DNA of 64,000 bases from SIG589 sp045652465 (GTDB lineage Bacteria > Bacillota > Clostridia > Oscillospirales > Acutalibacteraceae), in the NCBI GenBank assembly GCA_045652465.1, contig JAZRUI010000012.1, forward strand, positions 1 through 64,000, read 5' to 3'. Below are positions 31,420-39,036 of this stretch, in pieces; position 1 is the stretch's first letter; every line of letters begins with the position of its first letter. Below the pieces are notes generated by a model. The model made no database searches, had not been told where the DNA came from, and saw nothing but the letters and a program-made list of their open reading frames with translations. Made by a program: the position numbers and the translations under genes.

Positions 31420-32295
31420 CTAATCAAAGTCCCAATTTTGGGACTTTGACCAAACCTTTGCTAATTCTTCAGCGTTATCGAACCACGCCGATTTTATAAA
31501 GTCATTCTCAAAATCCCACTTGCTAACGGGGCAAGGTGTCAATTCAACACGGTGTATCATCTCGCGCCGTTTAAGCCCTTGACTAGCGAAAAACATATGA
31601 TGACCTTTTTCAATGGCGGTGCGGGCAACCTCTTTTGTAATATATTTAACAATATATTTTGCACACGCTTCGTGGGATTTTATGTTGGTTGCGGTAAAAA
31701 AGCCGAATTTTTGGGAATATTTTTCCCAATTATATATTTTTTCTCCGTTTTTCAACTGCTTAATAATTGCACGCGGGAGCCTCTCTTTAAGGGTAAATTC
31801 GCGGAGGTCGGTCTCCTTTAAACCCGCGACTAGCCCGTGCATATGCCAAGCACCATTCTTGTGTTGTTCGGGAACAAAAAGGTATTTGATTTTTTCATCG
31901 CGAAACCGATTTTGATTTCGAACAAATTGAGCCAAATCCTTGCGGAATTTGGCGAGGTCGAAGCGGCTGCCGACTAAATCTTCGTTTTGGGTAAATGTGC
32001 AAAAATGCGAAAACTCGTTGCAAAATGCCAATTCGAAAATGGTGCTTTTTGTTCGGCTGATAGATTGTAAGAAACGCTCTTCGCTTTTATTTTGTACCGG
32101 CGGATTATTTTGCAAGGCTAAAGAACGAGAAGCCTCTCCGCCGTATTTTAAATAAACAACCTTGAAGCCCTTGCCGTACGAATACAAAGTCCAAGTGTCG
32201 CGACCTATTTTCCAATAATCAGGAGCAACAAATTTTTCCAAAGATAGGGCTTCAAGATAATGCGACTCGGCAAGAAAATCTTTTTTGTTAAGCAC
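31420..32295 (-). CDS. rep: HUH-type rolling-circle replication initiator
   Basis: The 291-aa protein has the three HUH Rep motifs: motif 1 HFCTFTQNE near 107, motif 2 WHMHGLVAGL near 152, and motif 3 CAKYIVKYITKEV near 211, with a Y-x3-Y arrangement for the nicking tyrosine. GLKRREMIHRVELTP near 240 recalls Reps of small plasmids and filamentous or micro-type phages from Firmicutes. It would nick the origin and start rolling-circle replication. The GTG start has a weak ribosome site. It is co-directional with the small recombinase. Confidence 0.85.
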   Translation of the reverse strand: MLNKKDFLAESHYLEALSLEKFVAPDYWKIGRDTWTLYSYGKGFKVVYLKYGGEASRSLALQNNPPVQNKSEERFLQSISRTKSTIFELAFCNEFSHFCTFTQNEDLVGSRFDLAKFRKDLAQFVRNQNRFRDEKIKYLFVPEQHKNGAWHMHGLVAGLKETDLREFTLKERLPRAIIKQLKNGEKIYNWEKYSQKFGFFTATNIKSHEACAKYIVKYITKEVARTAIEKGHHMFFASQGLKRREMIHRVELTPCPVSKWDFENDFIKSAWFDNAEELAKVWSKSQNWDFD

Positions 32296-33048
32296 GAAAG
32301 TGAACGCTTTGTGTTACCTAGTCAAGTATATAGGGAGCCGTAAAATTTAATCAAAAATACTAGCATATACGGCGGTGGCTCAAGCGACCCACTCACTAAA
32401 GCCCAAAAAGAAAAAGTCCCTAACGGCGAAAATTTAGGAGGATTTTTGCGTTGTTTTGTGATGATAAAACCAATGGAACTTTTTCTCTTGGGCTTTGTCG
32501 GGGTCAATTCGCCGCCGCTAGTTCCCAATGGGAACTAGAAATGTTTTCATAACGGCGGGCGGGCGGCACAACGCGCTATGCCCGCACCGCCTGCGGTAAT
32601 TAAACCGCATAACAACGAATTAAACAAAATTGGAGTTTTGGATAATTGTGCCCTCGCGCTGCGCGCGAGACCCCAATTACGAGCACCTTAACAGGCATCC
32701 AAAACTAAAATTTTGTATAATTCGTTTACTCAAAAACAATAGTATGTTTATCAAAGGAGCACCGTGTGCCTGCGGGCACACGCAGGGCAAGGCAAGCCAA
32801 CCGCCCCGCGCACGGGGCATTTGCCTTGCCGTGCCCGAACAAAAAACCTTGATAAAACAACCAAACGCGTGTTTTGCAATCAACCCTTTATGGTAAACCA
32901 TAAAGGCAAAAAAATTATACACGCGGCATCTTTGTCAAGGCACGCTGCGCTTAAAGCCTTGACAAGAAAAAACTAGATAAATCAAAAAAACGGCTTCCCC
33001 CACCCGCCCCCAAAGGGGGAGCGCATGCTCAAGGTAACGGTTGTGGGG
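32296..33048. other. Hairpin-dense noncoding region of the Rep element
   Basis: No convincing gene is seen. Perfect or near-perfect inverted repeats are packed together: CTAGTTCCC/GGGAACTAG (32518-32538), GTGTGCC/GGCACAC (32764-32781), GGCAAGGCAA/TTGCCTTGCC enclosing CCCCG/CGGGG (32786-32830), CCTTTATGGT/ACCATAAAGG (32885-32906) and TTGTCAAGG/CCTTGACAA (32932-32965). Such clustering is typical of rolling-circle double- and single-strand origins. A half copy of the dif-like arm (TTTTGTATAATTCG) is at 32711. The actual nick site cannot be told. Confidence 0.55.
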
Positions 33049-33077
33049 TTGACAACAGTTAAACCTTGTGGTAGAAT
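33049..33077 (+). promoter_or_regulatory. Consensus sigma-A promoter of the small RNA
   Basis: TTGACA (33049-33054), 17-base spacer, TAGAAT (33072-33077). It faces away from rep and drives only the short terminated transcript. Confidence 0.85.
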
Positions 33078-33083
33078 AACACT

Positions 33084-33201
33084 TGCATGCGACGGGTAAC
33101 AATACTTGTCAAAACATCCCTTTAAGCCATAAGAACAAGCGGTGGCGCGTTTGCTCTTGGGATGTTGCCAAAAAGGCGCGGAGATTTCCGCGCCTTTTTT
33201 C
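33084..33201 (+). ncRNA. Small RNA of the Rep element (~115 nt)
   Basis: Between a consensus promoter and a strong terminator lies about 115 bases without an ORF. A long hairpin forms from AACATCCC (33113-33120) and GGGATGTT (33159-33166), with inner AAGA/TCTT and CAAGC/GTTTG pairings. The terminator is GGCGCGG/CCGCGCC (33175-33194) and a T6 run. In rolling-circle replicons short RNAs often control rep; however, this one is not antisense to the rep gene itself, so a trans role would be needed. Confidence 0.65.
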
Positions 33202-33219
33202 TTTGCGTAACACAATCGC

Positions 33220-33253
33220 AATTATACAAAACCTATTCCCATTTTGTATAATT
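33220..33253. repeat. Dif-like inverted-repeat site, right copy
   Basis: AATTATACAAAA and TTTTGTATAATT with a 10-bp centre, the same arms as the left copy at 30681-30710. The two sites are in comparable positions near the element's ends. Confidence 0.6.
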
Positions 33254-33329
33254 CGATTTGGAGAAATAGGGGGTCTTCCCGTTTTATGGCGGTTGCATTT
33301 TTCTACTATTAATTCATATATATTTACAT

Positions 33330-33366
33330 AAAAAATGAGCCCTAATTATTTAGGACTCGTTTTTTA
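33330..33366 (-). terminator. Terminator of the amidase gene
   Basis: GAGTCCTAA and TTAGGGCTC pair on the minus strand, followed by a T-run; the + strand also has a T-run. Confidence 0.75.
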
Positions 33367-33979
33367 TATGGTTATTTATATCGTTTAACAGTTCTTCCCA
33401 AGCATCTTCATGCTCTACATAATAAAGCGGACAAAGCTTTCCCGTTACATCATAATGCCTTATCACATCTTCAACATCCAACTTGCAGGTTTCGATAAGC
33501 CATGCCGTTAACTTAATAAGCGACGCGCGCGTTGAAGTGTTGAACCTTCCGCTTTCATCAGGATGGCAAACCTCGATTGAAATAGTGTCGCTGTTTCTAT
33601 GATTGGTTGCAACCGAGCGTTCATATATCGGAATGCACTGAATAATTTCTCCCGAAAGACCAACTATAAAATGCGAATTAACAACCGTTCCCTCGTTGCC
33701 GAAATAATCATGGTTTTGTTGGGCGGTTGTGCCTGGGTTGCCAACATAGTGGATTACTATATTTTTAACACCTTTCAGCTCTATCCCCTTCCTCGAGCTT
33801 TCAAGGGGCAAAATTTGCTCATCGATGTATTGCGGTATTTCCGCCGCCTTTAATTCCTTAATGGTCACGCCATTATGATGGAAAAATTGAAAATATAAGA
33901 AAACGCCCAAAAAGCATAAAATCAATATGCAAAAAACGGCGATGATTTTGCGAGATTTCTTGGACTTTTTGCGCTTCAT
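33350..33979 (-). CDS. Membrane-anchored N-acetylmuramoyl-L-alanine amidase (Amidase_2)
   Basis: The 209-aa protein has a very basic N-terminus, a membrane helix (about residues 13-32) and an Amidase_2 domain. Zinc ligands are visible in IVIHYVGN near 74, with a later His in VIRHYDVTGKLCP near 170, and the catalytic neighbourhood is IEVCHPDESG. It cleaves the lactyl-peptide bond of peptidoglycan outside the membrane. The start is supported by AGGAGG. It lies between the Rep element and xerD; whether it belongs to the host or came as cargo is uncertain, but codon use looks host-like. Confidence 0.85.
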   Translation of the reverse strand: MKRKKSKKSRKIIAVFCILILCFLGVFLYFQFFHHNGVTIKELKAAEIPQYIDEQILPLESSRKGIELKGVKNIVIHYVGNPGTTAQQNHDYFGNEGTVVNSHFIVGLSGEIIQCIPIYERSVATNHRNSDTISIEVCHPDESGRFNTSTRASLIKLTAWLIETCKLDVEDVIRHYDVTGKLCPLYYVEHEDAWEELLNDINNHIKNES

Positions 33980-34038
33980 ATATTTCCCTCCTATAAAAGT
34001 CTATGGCTATTATAATACAAATATTTAAATAAATAAAG

Positions 34039-34072
34039 AAAAGCTTTGCATTTTTATGATGCAAAGCTTTTT
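34039..34072 (-). terminator. Terminator after xerD
   Basis: AAAGCTTTGCA and TGCAAAGCTTT form an 11-pair stem with flanking A/T runs. Confidence 0.75.
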
Positions 34073-34958
34073 ATCTTGCCATGGGATGGAACTTCTTATA
34101 GGATTTAGCGTATTTATTCTTCATAATTTGCGCGTAAACCTGCGTTGTCGAGATATCGGAATGTCCCAGCATTTCCTTAATATCCTGCAGCTGTGCGCCG
34201 TTTTCGAGCAAATGAGCCGCAAATGAATGGCGAAGAGTGTGCGGGGTTATATCCTTATTGATATTGGCGGATTCGGCATACTGCTTGATAATCTTCCAAA
34301 AGCCCTGCCTTGTTAAGGGTTGTCCATTCATATTAGTAAAGAGCATTTCCTCGCTCTTATCGGTAATTATAACATCGCGAACTGCCGACATATAATTAAC
34401 AATCGCCTTAATTGCTTCGGGATAAATCGGGATAATTCTTTGGCTTGTTGCGGTATGTAAATGCAGGATACCGATTTGGGTGTTGATATCACTGGTTTTA
34501 AGGTCGATAAGTTCGGAAACCTTAATTCCCGTTGCATATAAAAGCTCGAGCATCGCTTTATCTCGGCAGCCTTTATAGTTTGAGCAGTCGGGCTGCGAAA
34601 GCAACAAAACGATTTCCTTGTTGGTTAAAATCTCGGGCAGTTTCTTTTGGGCGGGAGCCAACTTTATAGACTTAATGGGGCTCTCGTTAACCATTCCCTC
34701 TTTAACCAGGTAGTTAAAGAAGCATCTTAAAGACGCCATAACTCTTGCAACGGTTGCTTCGGATTTGCCGAGCGAATGCAGGAATTTAACATAATGCGAA
34801 ATGGTGTTTTCGTTTATATCGGGAATGCGGGTTATTTTGTTTGCATAGCAATGAGATGCGAATTGGCCAATATCTCTCATGTAAGATTCAAAAGTGTTTT
34901 TAGAGGCTTTTTTCTCGTTGATTAAATAGCCTTCGAACTTAGCAACTGAGTTTTGCAA
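34071..34958 (-). CDS. xerD: Site-specific tyrosine recombinase XerD-like, altered active site
   Basis: The 295-aa protein has an N-terminal SAM-like domain and a catalytic domain like XerD, which resolves chromosome dimers at dif. The motifs PHTLRHSFAAHLL (near 242), LGHSDISTTQVYAQ (near 265) and the Tyr are intact. However the usual ATGLRVSEL reads ATGIKVSEL (AAG codon), replacing catalytic Arg I by Lys, and the beta-hairpin Lys (usually GKGNKER) is replaced by TATSQRI. Activity may therefore be altered or lost. The TTG start follows GAGGGG. It lies downstream of spoIIM, as in other Firmicutes. Confidence 0.85.
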   Translation of the reverse strand: MQNSVAKFEGYLINEKKASKNTFESYMRDIGQFASHCYANKITRIPDINENTISHYVKFLHSLGKSEATVARVMASLRCFFNYLVKEGMVNESPIKSIKLAPAQKKLPEILTNKEIVLLLSQPDCSNYKGCRDKAMLELLYATGIKVSELIDLKTSDINTQIGILHLHTATSQRIIPIYPEAIKAIVNYMSAVRDVIITDKSEEMLFTNMNGQPLTRQGFWKIIKQYAESANINKDITPHTLRHSFAAHLLENGAQLQDIKEMLGHSDISTTQVYAQIMKNKYAKSYKKFHPMAR

Positions 34959-34975
34959 AATAACCCCTCCCTTCT

Positions 34976-35608
34976 TTAAACAAAATTAATTTTATCAAAA
35001 AATGCAGTCGATAATGTTGCATCGACCAAAGCTGAAACAAAAGTTATAATAAGCAAAAATGCGAAGCCTTTGCAATAGTGAATCAAAATGTTATACATAC
35101 TGTATTCCCTGCTGCGCGGCAAAACGCTTTTGGCAAGTATGAGCGAAAAATTAAAGGATTTTTTACCCGCGAAAAAGAGCCCAAAGGCACCTATAATCGT
35201 TCCGGGAATGATGAGAATCAGGATAAAAATAATGCCGCTGAAGGAAAAGGATGAGTAGATATACCCTGCCAATGCGCCATAGCAAAATCCTTTATAACAA
35301 ATAAAAAGCGGCAAAATAACCATTCCGACTATGCAGGTTCCGCAAACAAATAATATCAACATAAACGGCAACCAACTCATAACCGATGATAAGAAGGTGC
35401 TGAAAAACGAGGAATCAACGCGCGCGCTTTTAAATGATTCGAAAAGAACCTTTGCTTTAGCGTTAACAGCATCGCTTGTGTTCAAAAGTGATGCCCCTAA
35501 AATTGCACCGAATATATATGATGCAAACATAATCAGCAACACATATGATTCGCGAAATAACGCTGCGATACTTGCGGTTTTAAACTGAACAACGGTTGTT
35601 TTATTCAT
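34976..35608 (-). CDS. spoIIM: Stage II sporulation protein M
   Basis: The 210-aa protein has about five hydrophobic segments and the SpoIIM features FASYIFGAILGASLL near 28, ICYKGFCYGALAGYI near 105 and IPGTIIGAFGLFFAGKKSFNFS near 137. SpoIIM is part of the DMP complex (with SpoIID and SpoIIP) that remodels peptidoglycan during engulfment in the mother cell. It heads the spoIIM-xerD unit, with an intergenic gap of 17 bases. Confidence 0.9.
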   Translation of the reverse strand: MNKTTVVQFKTASIAALFRESYVLLIMFASYIFGAILGASLLNTSDAVNAKAKVLFESFKSARVDSSFFSTFLSSVMSWLPFMLILFVCGTCIVGMVILPLFICYKGFCYGALAGYIYSSFSFSGIIFILILIIPGTIIGAFGLFFAGKKSFNFSLILAKSVLPRSREYSMYNILIHYCKGFAFLLIITFVSALVDATLSTAFFDKINFV

Positions 35609-35994
35609 GGTCTTGTCCCTCCTGCTTTTTAAAAAAATATATGCAGATTAGGACAAAATAATGCGAATCAATATCTTGGGGCGGCCTAAAAGATTGCAAC
35701 AATATATTGATTTGAGAGCAACATTATGTAACCTTAACGGAAAATATAAAATATTGCGCAAAAAAACAACCGATGGCAAAAACGTCGGCATTAATAGTTA
35801 TACAACATTTAAATTATTATGTCAACATAATATTTTCAAGTTTTAGAATATTATGTAAACGCATTATGTAAACCGCACTATCTTGGCGAGAACGAATCTT
35901 ATGTAAACTATAGGTTGTGGTGTTAAAAAAATTCAAAAAAATATTTCTTTTAATGAGTAGCCGTGGTATAATGATTAAAGTATGAGGTGATTAT
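35609..35994. other. Intergenic region with XerD-arm repeats
   Basis: TTATGTAAAC occurs at 35851-35860, 35864-35873 and 35899-35908 (the last extended to TTATGTAAACT), with a near copy TTATGTAACC at 35724. B. subtilis dif ends in TTATGTAAACT, the XerD-binding arm. The 28 bases ending at 35909 have a partly matching left arm (about 6 of 11). A TGGTATAAT extended -10 at 35963-35971 probably serves the reductase gene. No gene is supported. Confidence 0.55.
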
Positions 35995-36729
35995 ATGTCA
36001 AACACAGTTTTAATAACCGGCGCTTCTAAAGGCATCGGCGCTGCAACCGCAATTCTTTTTGCTGAAAAGGGTTATAATGTTATTATCAATTATAATTCTT
36101 CGGCGGAATCGGCAATTTTATTGGAAAAATCTCTTAAGCAAAACGGCTACTCTGCCCTATCCTATATGGCTGATATAACAAAAACTCATGAAGTTGCAAG
36201 AATGGTTAACGACTGTATTGCAAAGTTCGGAAAGATTGATGTTTTGATTAATAACGCAGGAATTGCGCAACAAAAGCTTTTCACTGATATTACCGATAGC
36301 GATTGGGAGCGAATGGTTTCGGTTAATTTAACGGGAACTTTTAACTGTTGCCGCGCTATCGTTCCGCATATGGTTAGCCGCAAGAGCGGATGCATTATCA
36401 ACACTTCTTCTATTTGGGGTATGACAGGTGCTTCTTGCGAAGTTCACTATAGCGCTGTTAAGGCGGGAATTATTGGTCTTACCAAGGCGTTGGCAAAGGA
36501 GCTTGGTCCTTCGGGAATTAGGGTTAACTGCGTTGCTCCCGGCGTTATTACAACGCGAATGAACTCGAGCCTTTCGGTTGAAACATTAGCCGAGCTTGCT
36601 GATGAAACACCTATTGGAAGACTTGGCTCTCCTTCGGAGGTTGCTGCCACTTCCCTATTCTTGGCTTCAAAGGATGCCGAATTTATTACGGGACAGGTTA
36701 TTAGTCCCAACGGCGGATTTGTTATCTAA
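35995..36729 (+). CDS. ymfI: Elongation factor P 5-aminopentanone reductase (YmfI-like SDR)
   Basis: The 244-aa protein is a classical short-chain dehydrogenase: TGASKGIG near 8, NNAG near 85, catalytic Ser in NTSSIWGM, and Y-x3-K in HYSAVKAG near 150. The SIWGMTGASCEVHYSAVKAG block is typical of the YmfI subfamily that reduces 5-aminopentanone on EF-P rather than FabG. EF-P and other modification genes are not in the window. A FabG role is the alternative. Confidence 0.85.
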   Translation: MSNTVLITGASKGIGAATAILFAEKGYNVIINYNSSAESAILLEKSLKQNGYSALSYMADITKTHEVARMVNDCIAKFGKIDVLINNAGIAQQKLFTDITDSDWERMVSVNLTGTFNCCRAIVPHMVSRKSGCIINTSSIWGMTGASCEVHYSAVKAGIIGLTKALAKELGPSGIRVNCVAPGVITTRMNSSLSVETLAELADETPIGRLGSPSEVAATSLFLASKDAEFITGQVISPNGGFVI

Positions 36730-36736
36730 AAAATTT

Positions 36737-36766
36737 AAGCACCACCCTATTTTCGGGGTGGTGCTT
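36737..36766. terminator. Terminator between convergent genes
   Basis: AAGCACCACCC and GGGTGGTGCTT form an 11-pair stem between the reductase (+) and the small lipoprotein (-); AT-rich flanks on both sides. Confidence 0.8.
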
Positions 36767-36770
36767 ATAA

Positions 36771-36965
36771 TTACTGCGGCATTGAAGAGGTTGAAGGCAT
36801 AAGCTGGCTGCCGAAACTCGAAACATCGGACTGAATGCCGCTTGTGATATCGCTTACCTTGCTCTCCATCGAGGATGCATCATCCTTAAGCTTTTTCTTG
36901 CCGCAACCCGCAAATACACAAACGAGCATTAAAAGAGCGGCAAATAAACTGATAATACGCTTCAT
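36771..36965 (-). CDS. Small lipoprotein
   Basis: The 64-aa protein has a lipoprotein signal (MKRIISLFAALLMLVCVFAGC, with lipobox VFAGC at about 17-21), then Lys-rich KKKLKDD and a Ser-rich tail. Its surface role is unknown. Its ATG is preceded by GGGAGG. Confidence 0.7.
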   Translation of the reverse strand: MKRIISLFAALLMLVCVFAGCGKKKLKDDASSMESKVSDITSGIQSDVSSFGSQLMPSTSSMPQ

Positions 36966-37017
36966 AAAAATATCCCTCCCTGTTTTTATTATTTACAGTG
37001 AGGGATTATTTATTAGT

Positions 37018-37413
37018 TTAAATTTTGATTTTTTTATTTAAATTAACGCCTAAAATTCCGCCAATTCCGCCCGATAATAACATAACAACCAAATGAATCA
37101 AGGTCAGCATTCCAAGGTTTTCGGCGGATAAAATAAGCGAAATTATGGTTATTAAGGCAAAATATATCGCCGCGATTGTTAATCCGCAAATAAGGCCCTT
37201 TTTCCCGCAAAATCTTGAATATATAAAACCGCCGAAGAAGCATCCAATCGCGATTCCAACCGAAGATAACGGGCTGGAATATTGGCTGCCGATTTCCGCA
37301 AAATGCATTATAACGGCAATCAAAAACAATGCCGCAAAGGTTATTATTATCGCGCAAAGCGAACTTATTACTATATGTTTTAGGTTGGTTTTATTTTCCT
37401 TATTTAATTTCAA
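37018..37413 (-). CDS. TIGR04086-family membrane protein
   Basis: The 131-aa protein has four hydrophobic segments (about 12-36, 46-62, 72-92, 103-122) and glycine-rich turns (IAIGCFFGGFIYSRF, LLSGGIGGILGV) matching the TIGR04086 family of Firmicutes. These proteins commonly neighbour yajC, as here (50 bases downstream of yajC). Function unknown. Confidence 0.75.
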   Translation of the reverse strand: MKLNKENKTNLKHIVISSLCAIIITFAALFLIAVIMHFAEIGSQYSSPLSSVGIAIGCFFGGFIYSRFCGKKGLICGLTIAAIYFALITIISLILSAENLGMLTLIHLVVMLLSGGIGGILGVNLNKKIKI

Positions 37414-37463
37414 AAAAATCCCCTCCCAAACAAGCCTATTCGGGAGGGGCGAAAAATATTCAA

Positions 37464-37814
37464 TTATTTTTTGGGAGCAGCATCATGAACAGTTAAGTTG
37501 GTCTGAATTGCACCCTTAACGATGCGCTGCTTGGAATGGTCAGCAAGCGACTCGATAACAATGCTGTCATCCTTAATGGACATTACGCGACCATAGAAAC
37601 CGCCGATGGTGATAATCTCATCGCCAACCTGAAGGTTATCGCGAAGAGCCTGTTCAGCCTTCTTCTTTTTCTTGTTGGGACGGATGAGAAGGAAGTACAT
37701 GATAAGGCCGAGGAATGCAAGGTAGCCAATCATAAATACTGCGCTACCGCCACCCGAAGCCGGTTTGCTGGAAGCATTTTTTGCTGCTTCTAATAATAAG
37801 TAAGAGTAATTCAT
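37464..37814 (-). CDS. yajC: Preprotein translocase subunit YajC
   Basis: The 116-aa protein has a single membrane helix (IGYLAFLGLIMYFLLIRP, 29-46) followed by KKKKKAEQALRDNLQVGDEI and IITIGGFYGRV, the YajC signature. YajC associates with SecDF and the Sec translocon at the membrane. It lies 73 bases downstream of tgt, in the queA-tgt-yajC order common in bacteria. Confidence 0.92.
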   Translation of the reverse strand: MNYSYLLLEAAKNASSKPASGGGSAVFMIGYLAFLGLIMYFLLIRPNKKKKKAEQALRDNLQVGDEIITIGGFYGRVMSIKDDSIVIESLADHSKQRIVKGAIQTNLTVHDAAPKK

Positions 37815-37887
37815 TGATATTAAACCTCCAAAAAGTGCTAAAGTTATTATAACCTTATATTATGAACTTTTCAAGAACAATTTTAAA

Positions 37888-39018
37888 TTAAACGCGGGTT
37901 CCGATAATTTGTTCTTTATTTTTCTTATATTCGGCAAAATTACCGTTTTTAAGAGCCTCGCGGATTTCTTCCATAAGGGTGTTATAGAAATGAAGATTAT
38001 GCATAACGAGCAATCGCTGTGAGAGCATTTCGCCGCTCTTTAAAAGATGACGCAAATAAGCGCGCGAATAACGCTTGCAAACGGGGCAATCGCATTCGGG
38101 GTCGATCGGCAAAAGGTCGTCTTTATATTTCTCGTTGTTGAGATTTATAATGCCGAAATTAGTGAATAGCTGACCATGGCGCGCGTTGCGGCTGGGCATT
38201 ACACAGTCAAAGAGGTCAACTCCCCTTTCAACGGCGTTTAGAATGTTGGCAGGAGTGCCAACGCCCATAAGATAACGCGGTTTTTCGGTTGGCATATAGG
38301 GTTCAACATCCTCAATAATGCGATACATATCCGCAGTAGGCTCGCCAACGGCAAGACCGCCTATCGCATAACCATCTAAATCGAGCTCGCGAATTTGCTT
38401 CATATGCTCAATGCGAAGGTCGGAATAGGTGCAGCCTTGGTTGATGCCGAAGAGCATTTGGTTGGGGTTAATTGTTCCCTCAAGCGAGTTAAGGCGCTTC
38501 ATCTCTTCCTTGCAACGAACCAACCAGCGATATGTTCTTTCGCAGGAGGCTTTTGAATAACTATGTGATGCGGGGTTTTCAACGCATTCATCGAATGCCA
38601 TCGCAATAGTTGAGCCGAGGTTAGACTGAATTCTCATGCTCTCTTCGGGACCCATGAAAATTCTTTTTCCGTCAACATGGGAATTAAAGGTTACGCCCTC
38701 TTCTTCGATTTTGCGAAGAGAAGCCAGCGAAAACACCTGAAATCCTCCGCTATCGGTCAAAATCGGGCCATCCCATGTTGAGAATTTATGAAGTCCGCCA
38801 AGACTGCGGATGAGTTCATCGCCGGGTCGCACATGCAAATGATAGGTGTTGCTGAGCATTACCTGGCAGTGAAGAGTTTTTAGGTCTTCGGCCGAAACGG
38901 CACCCTTGATTGCTGCCGATGTTGCAACATTCATAAAGGCGGGCGTTTGCACGGTTCCGTGAACGGTTTCGAGGGTTCCGAGTCGGGCTCGGCCTTCGGT
39001 TTTATGAACAGTAAACAT
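37888..39018 (-). CDS. tgt: tRNA-guanine transglycosylase
   Basis: The 376-aa protein exchanges guanine 34 for the queuosine precursor in GUN-anticodon tRNAs. Signatures include MLSNTYHLHVRPG near 53, the catalytic Asp in LTDSGGFQVFSL near 87, GGLAVGEP near 221, VGTPANIL and the nucleophile in DLFDCVMPSRNARHG near 264. Zinc ligands are visible as CDCPVCKRYS with a later His near 306-338. It follows queA by 18 bases. Confidence 0.97.
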   Translation of the reverse strand: MFTVHKTEGRARLGTLETVHGTVQTPAFMNVATSAAIKGAVSAEDLKTLHCQVMLSNTYHLHVRPGDELIRSLGGLHKFSTWDGPILTDSGGFQVFSLASLRKIEEEGVTFNSHVDGKRIFMGPEESMRIQSNLGSTIAMAFDECVENPASHSYSKASCERTYRWLVRCKEEMKRLNSLEGTINPNQMLFGINQGCTYSDLRIEHMKQIRELDLDGYAIGGLAVGEPTADMYRIIEDVEPYMPTEKPRYLMGVGTPANILNAVERGVDLFDCVMPSRNARHGQLFTNFGIINLNNEKYKDDLLPIDPECDCPVCKRYSRAYLRHLLKSGEMLSQRLLVMHNLHFYNTLMEEIREALKNGNFAEYKKNKEQIIGTRV

Positions 39019-39036
39019 TAAAAAACCTCTTGAAAA

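Noticed and set aside
32322..32528. 68-aa ORF upstream of rep on the minus strand
   Set aside because: It crosses the hairpin-rich origin region and lacks a start signal and recognisable composition.
35661..35846. 61-aa ORF upstream of the EF-P reductase
   Set aside because: Basic, low-complexity translation without ribosome site in an AT-rich regulatory region.
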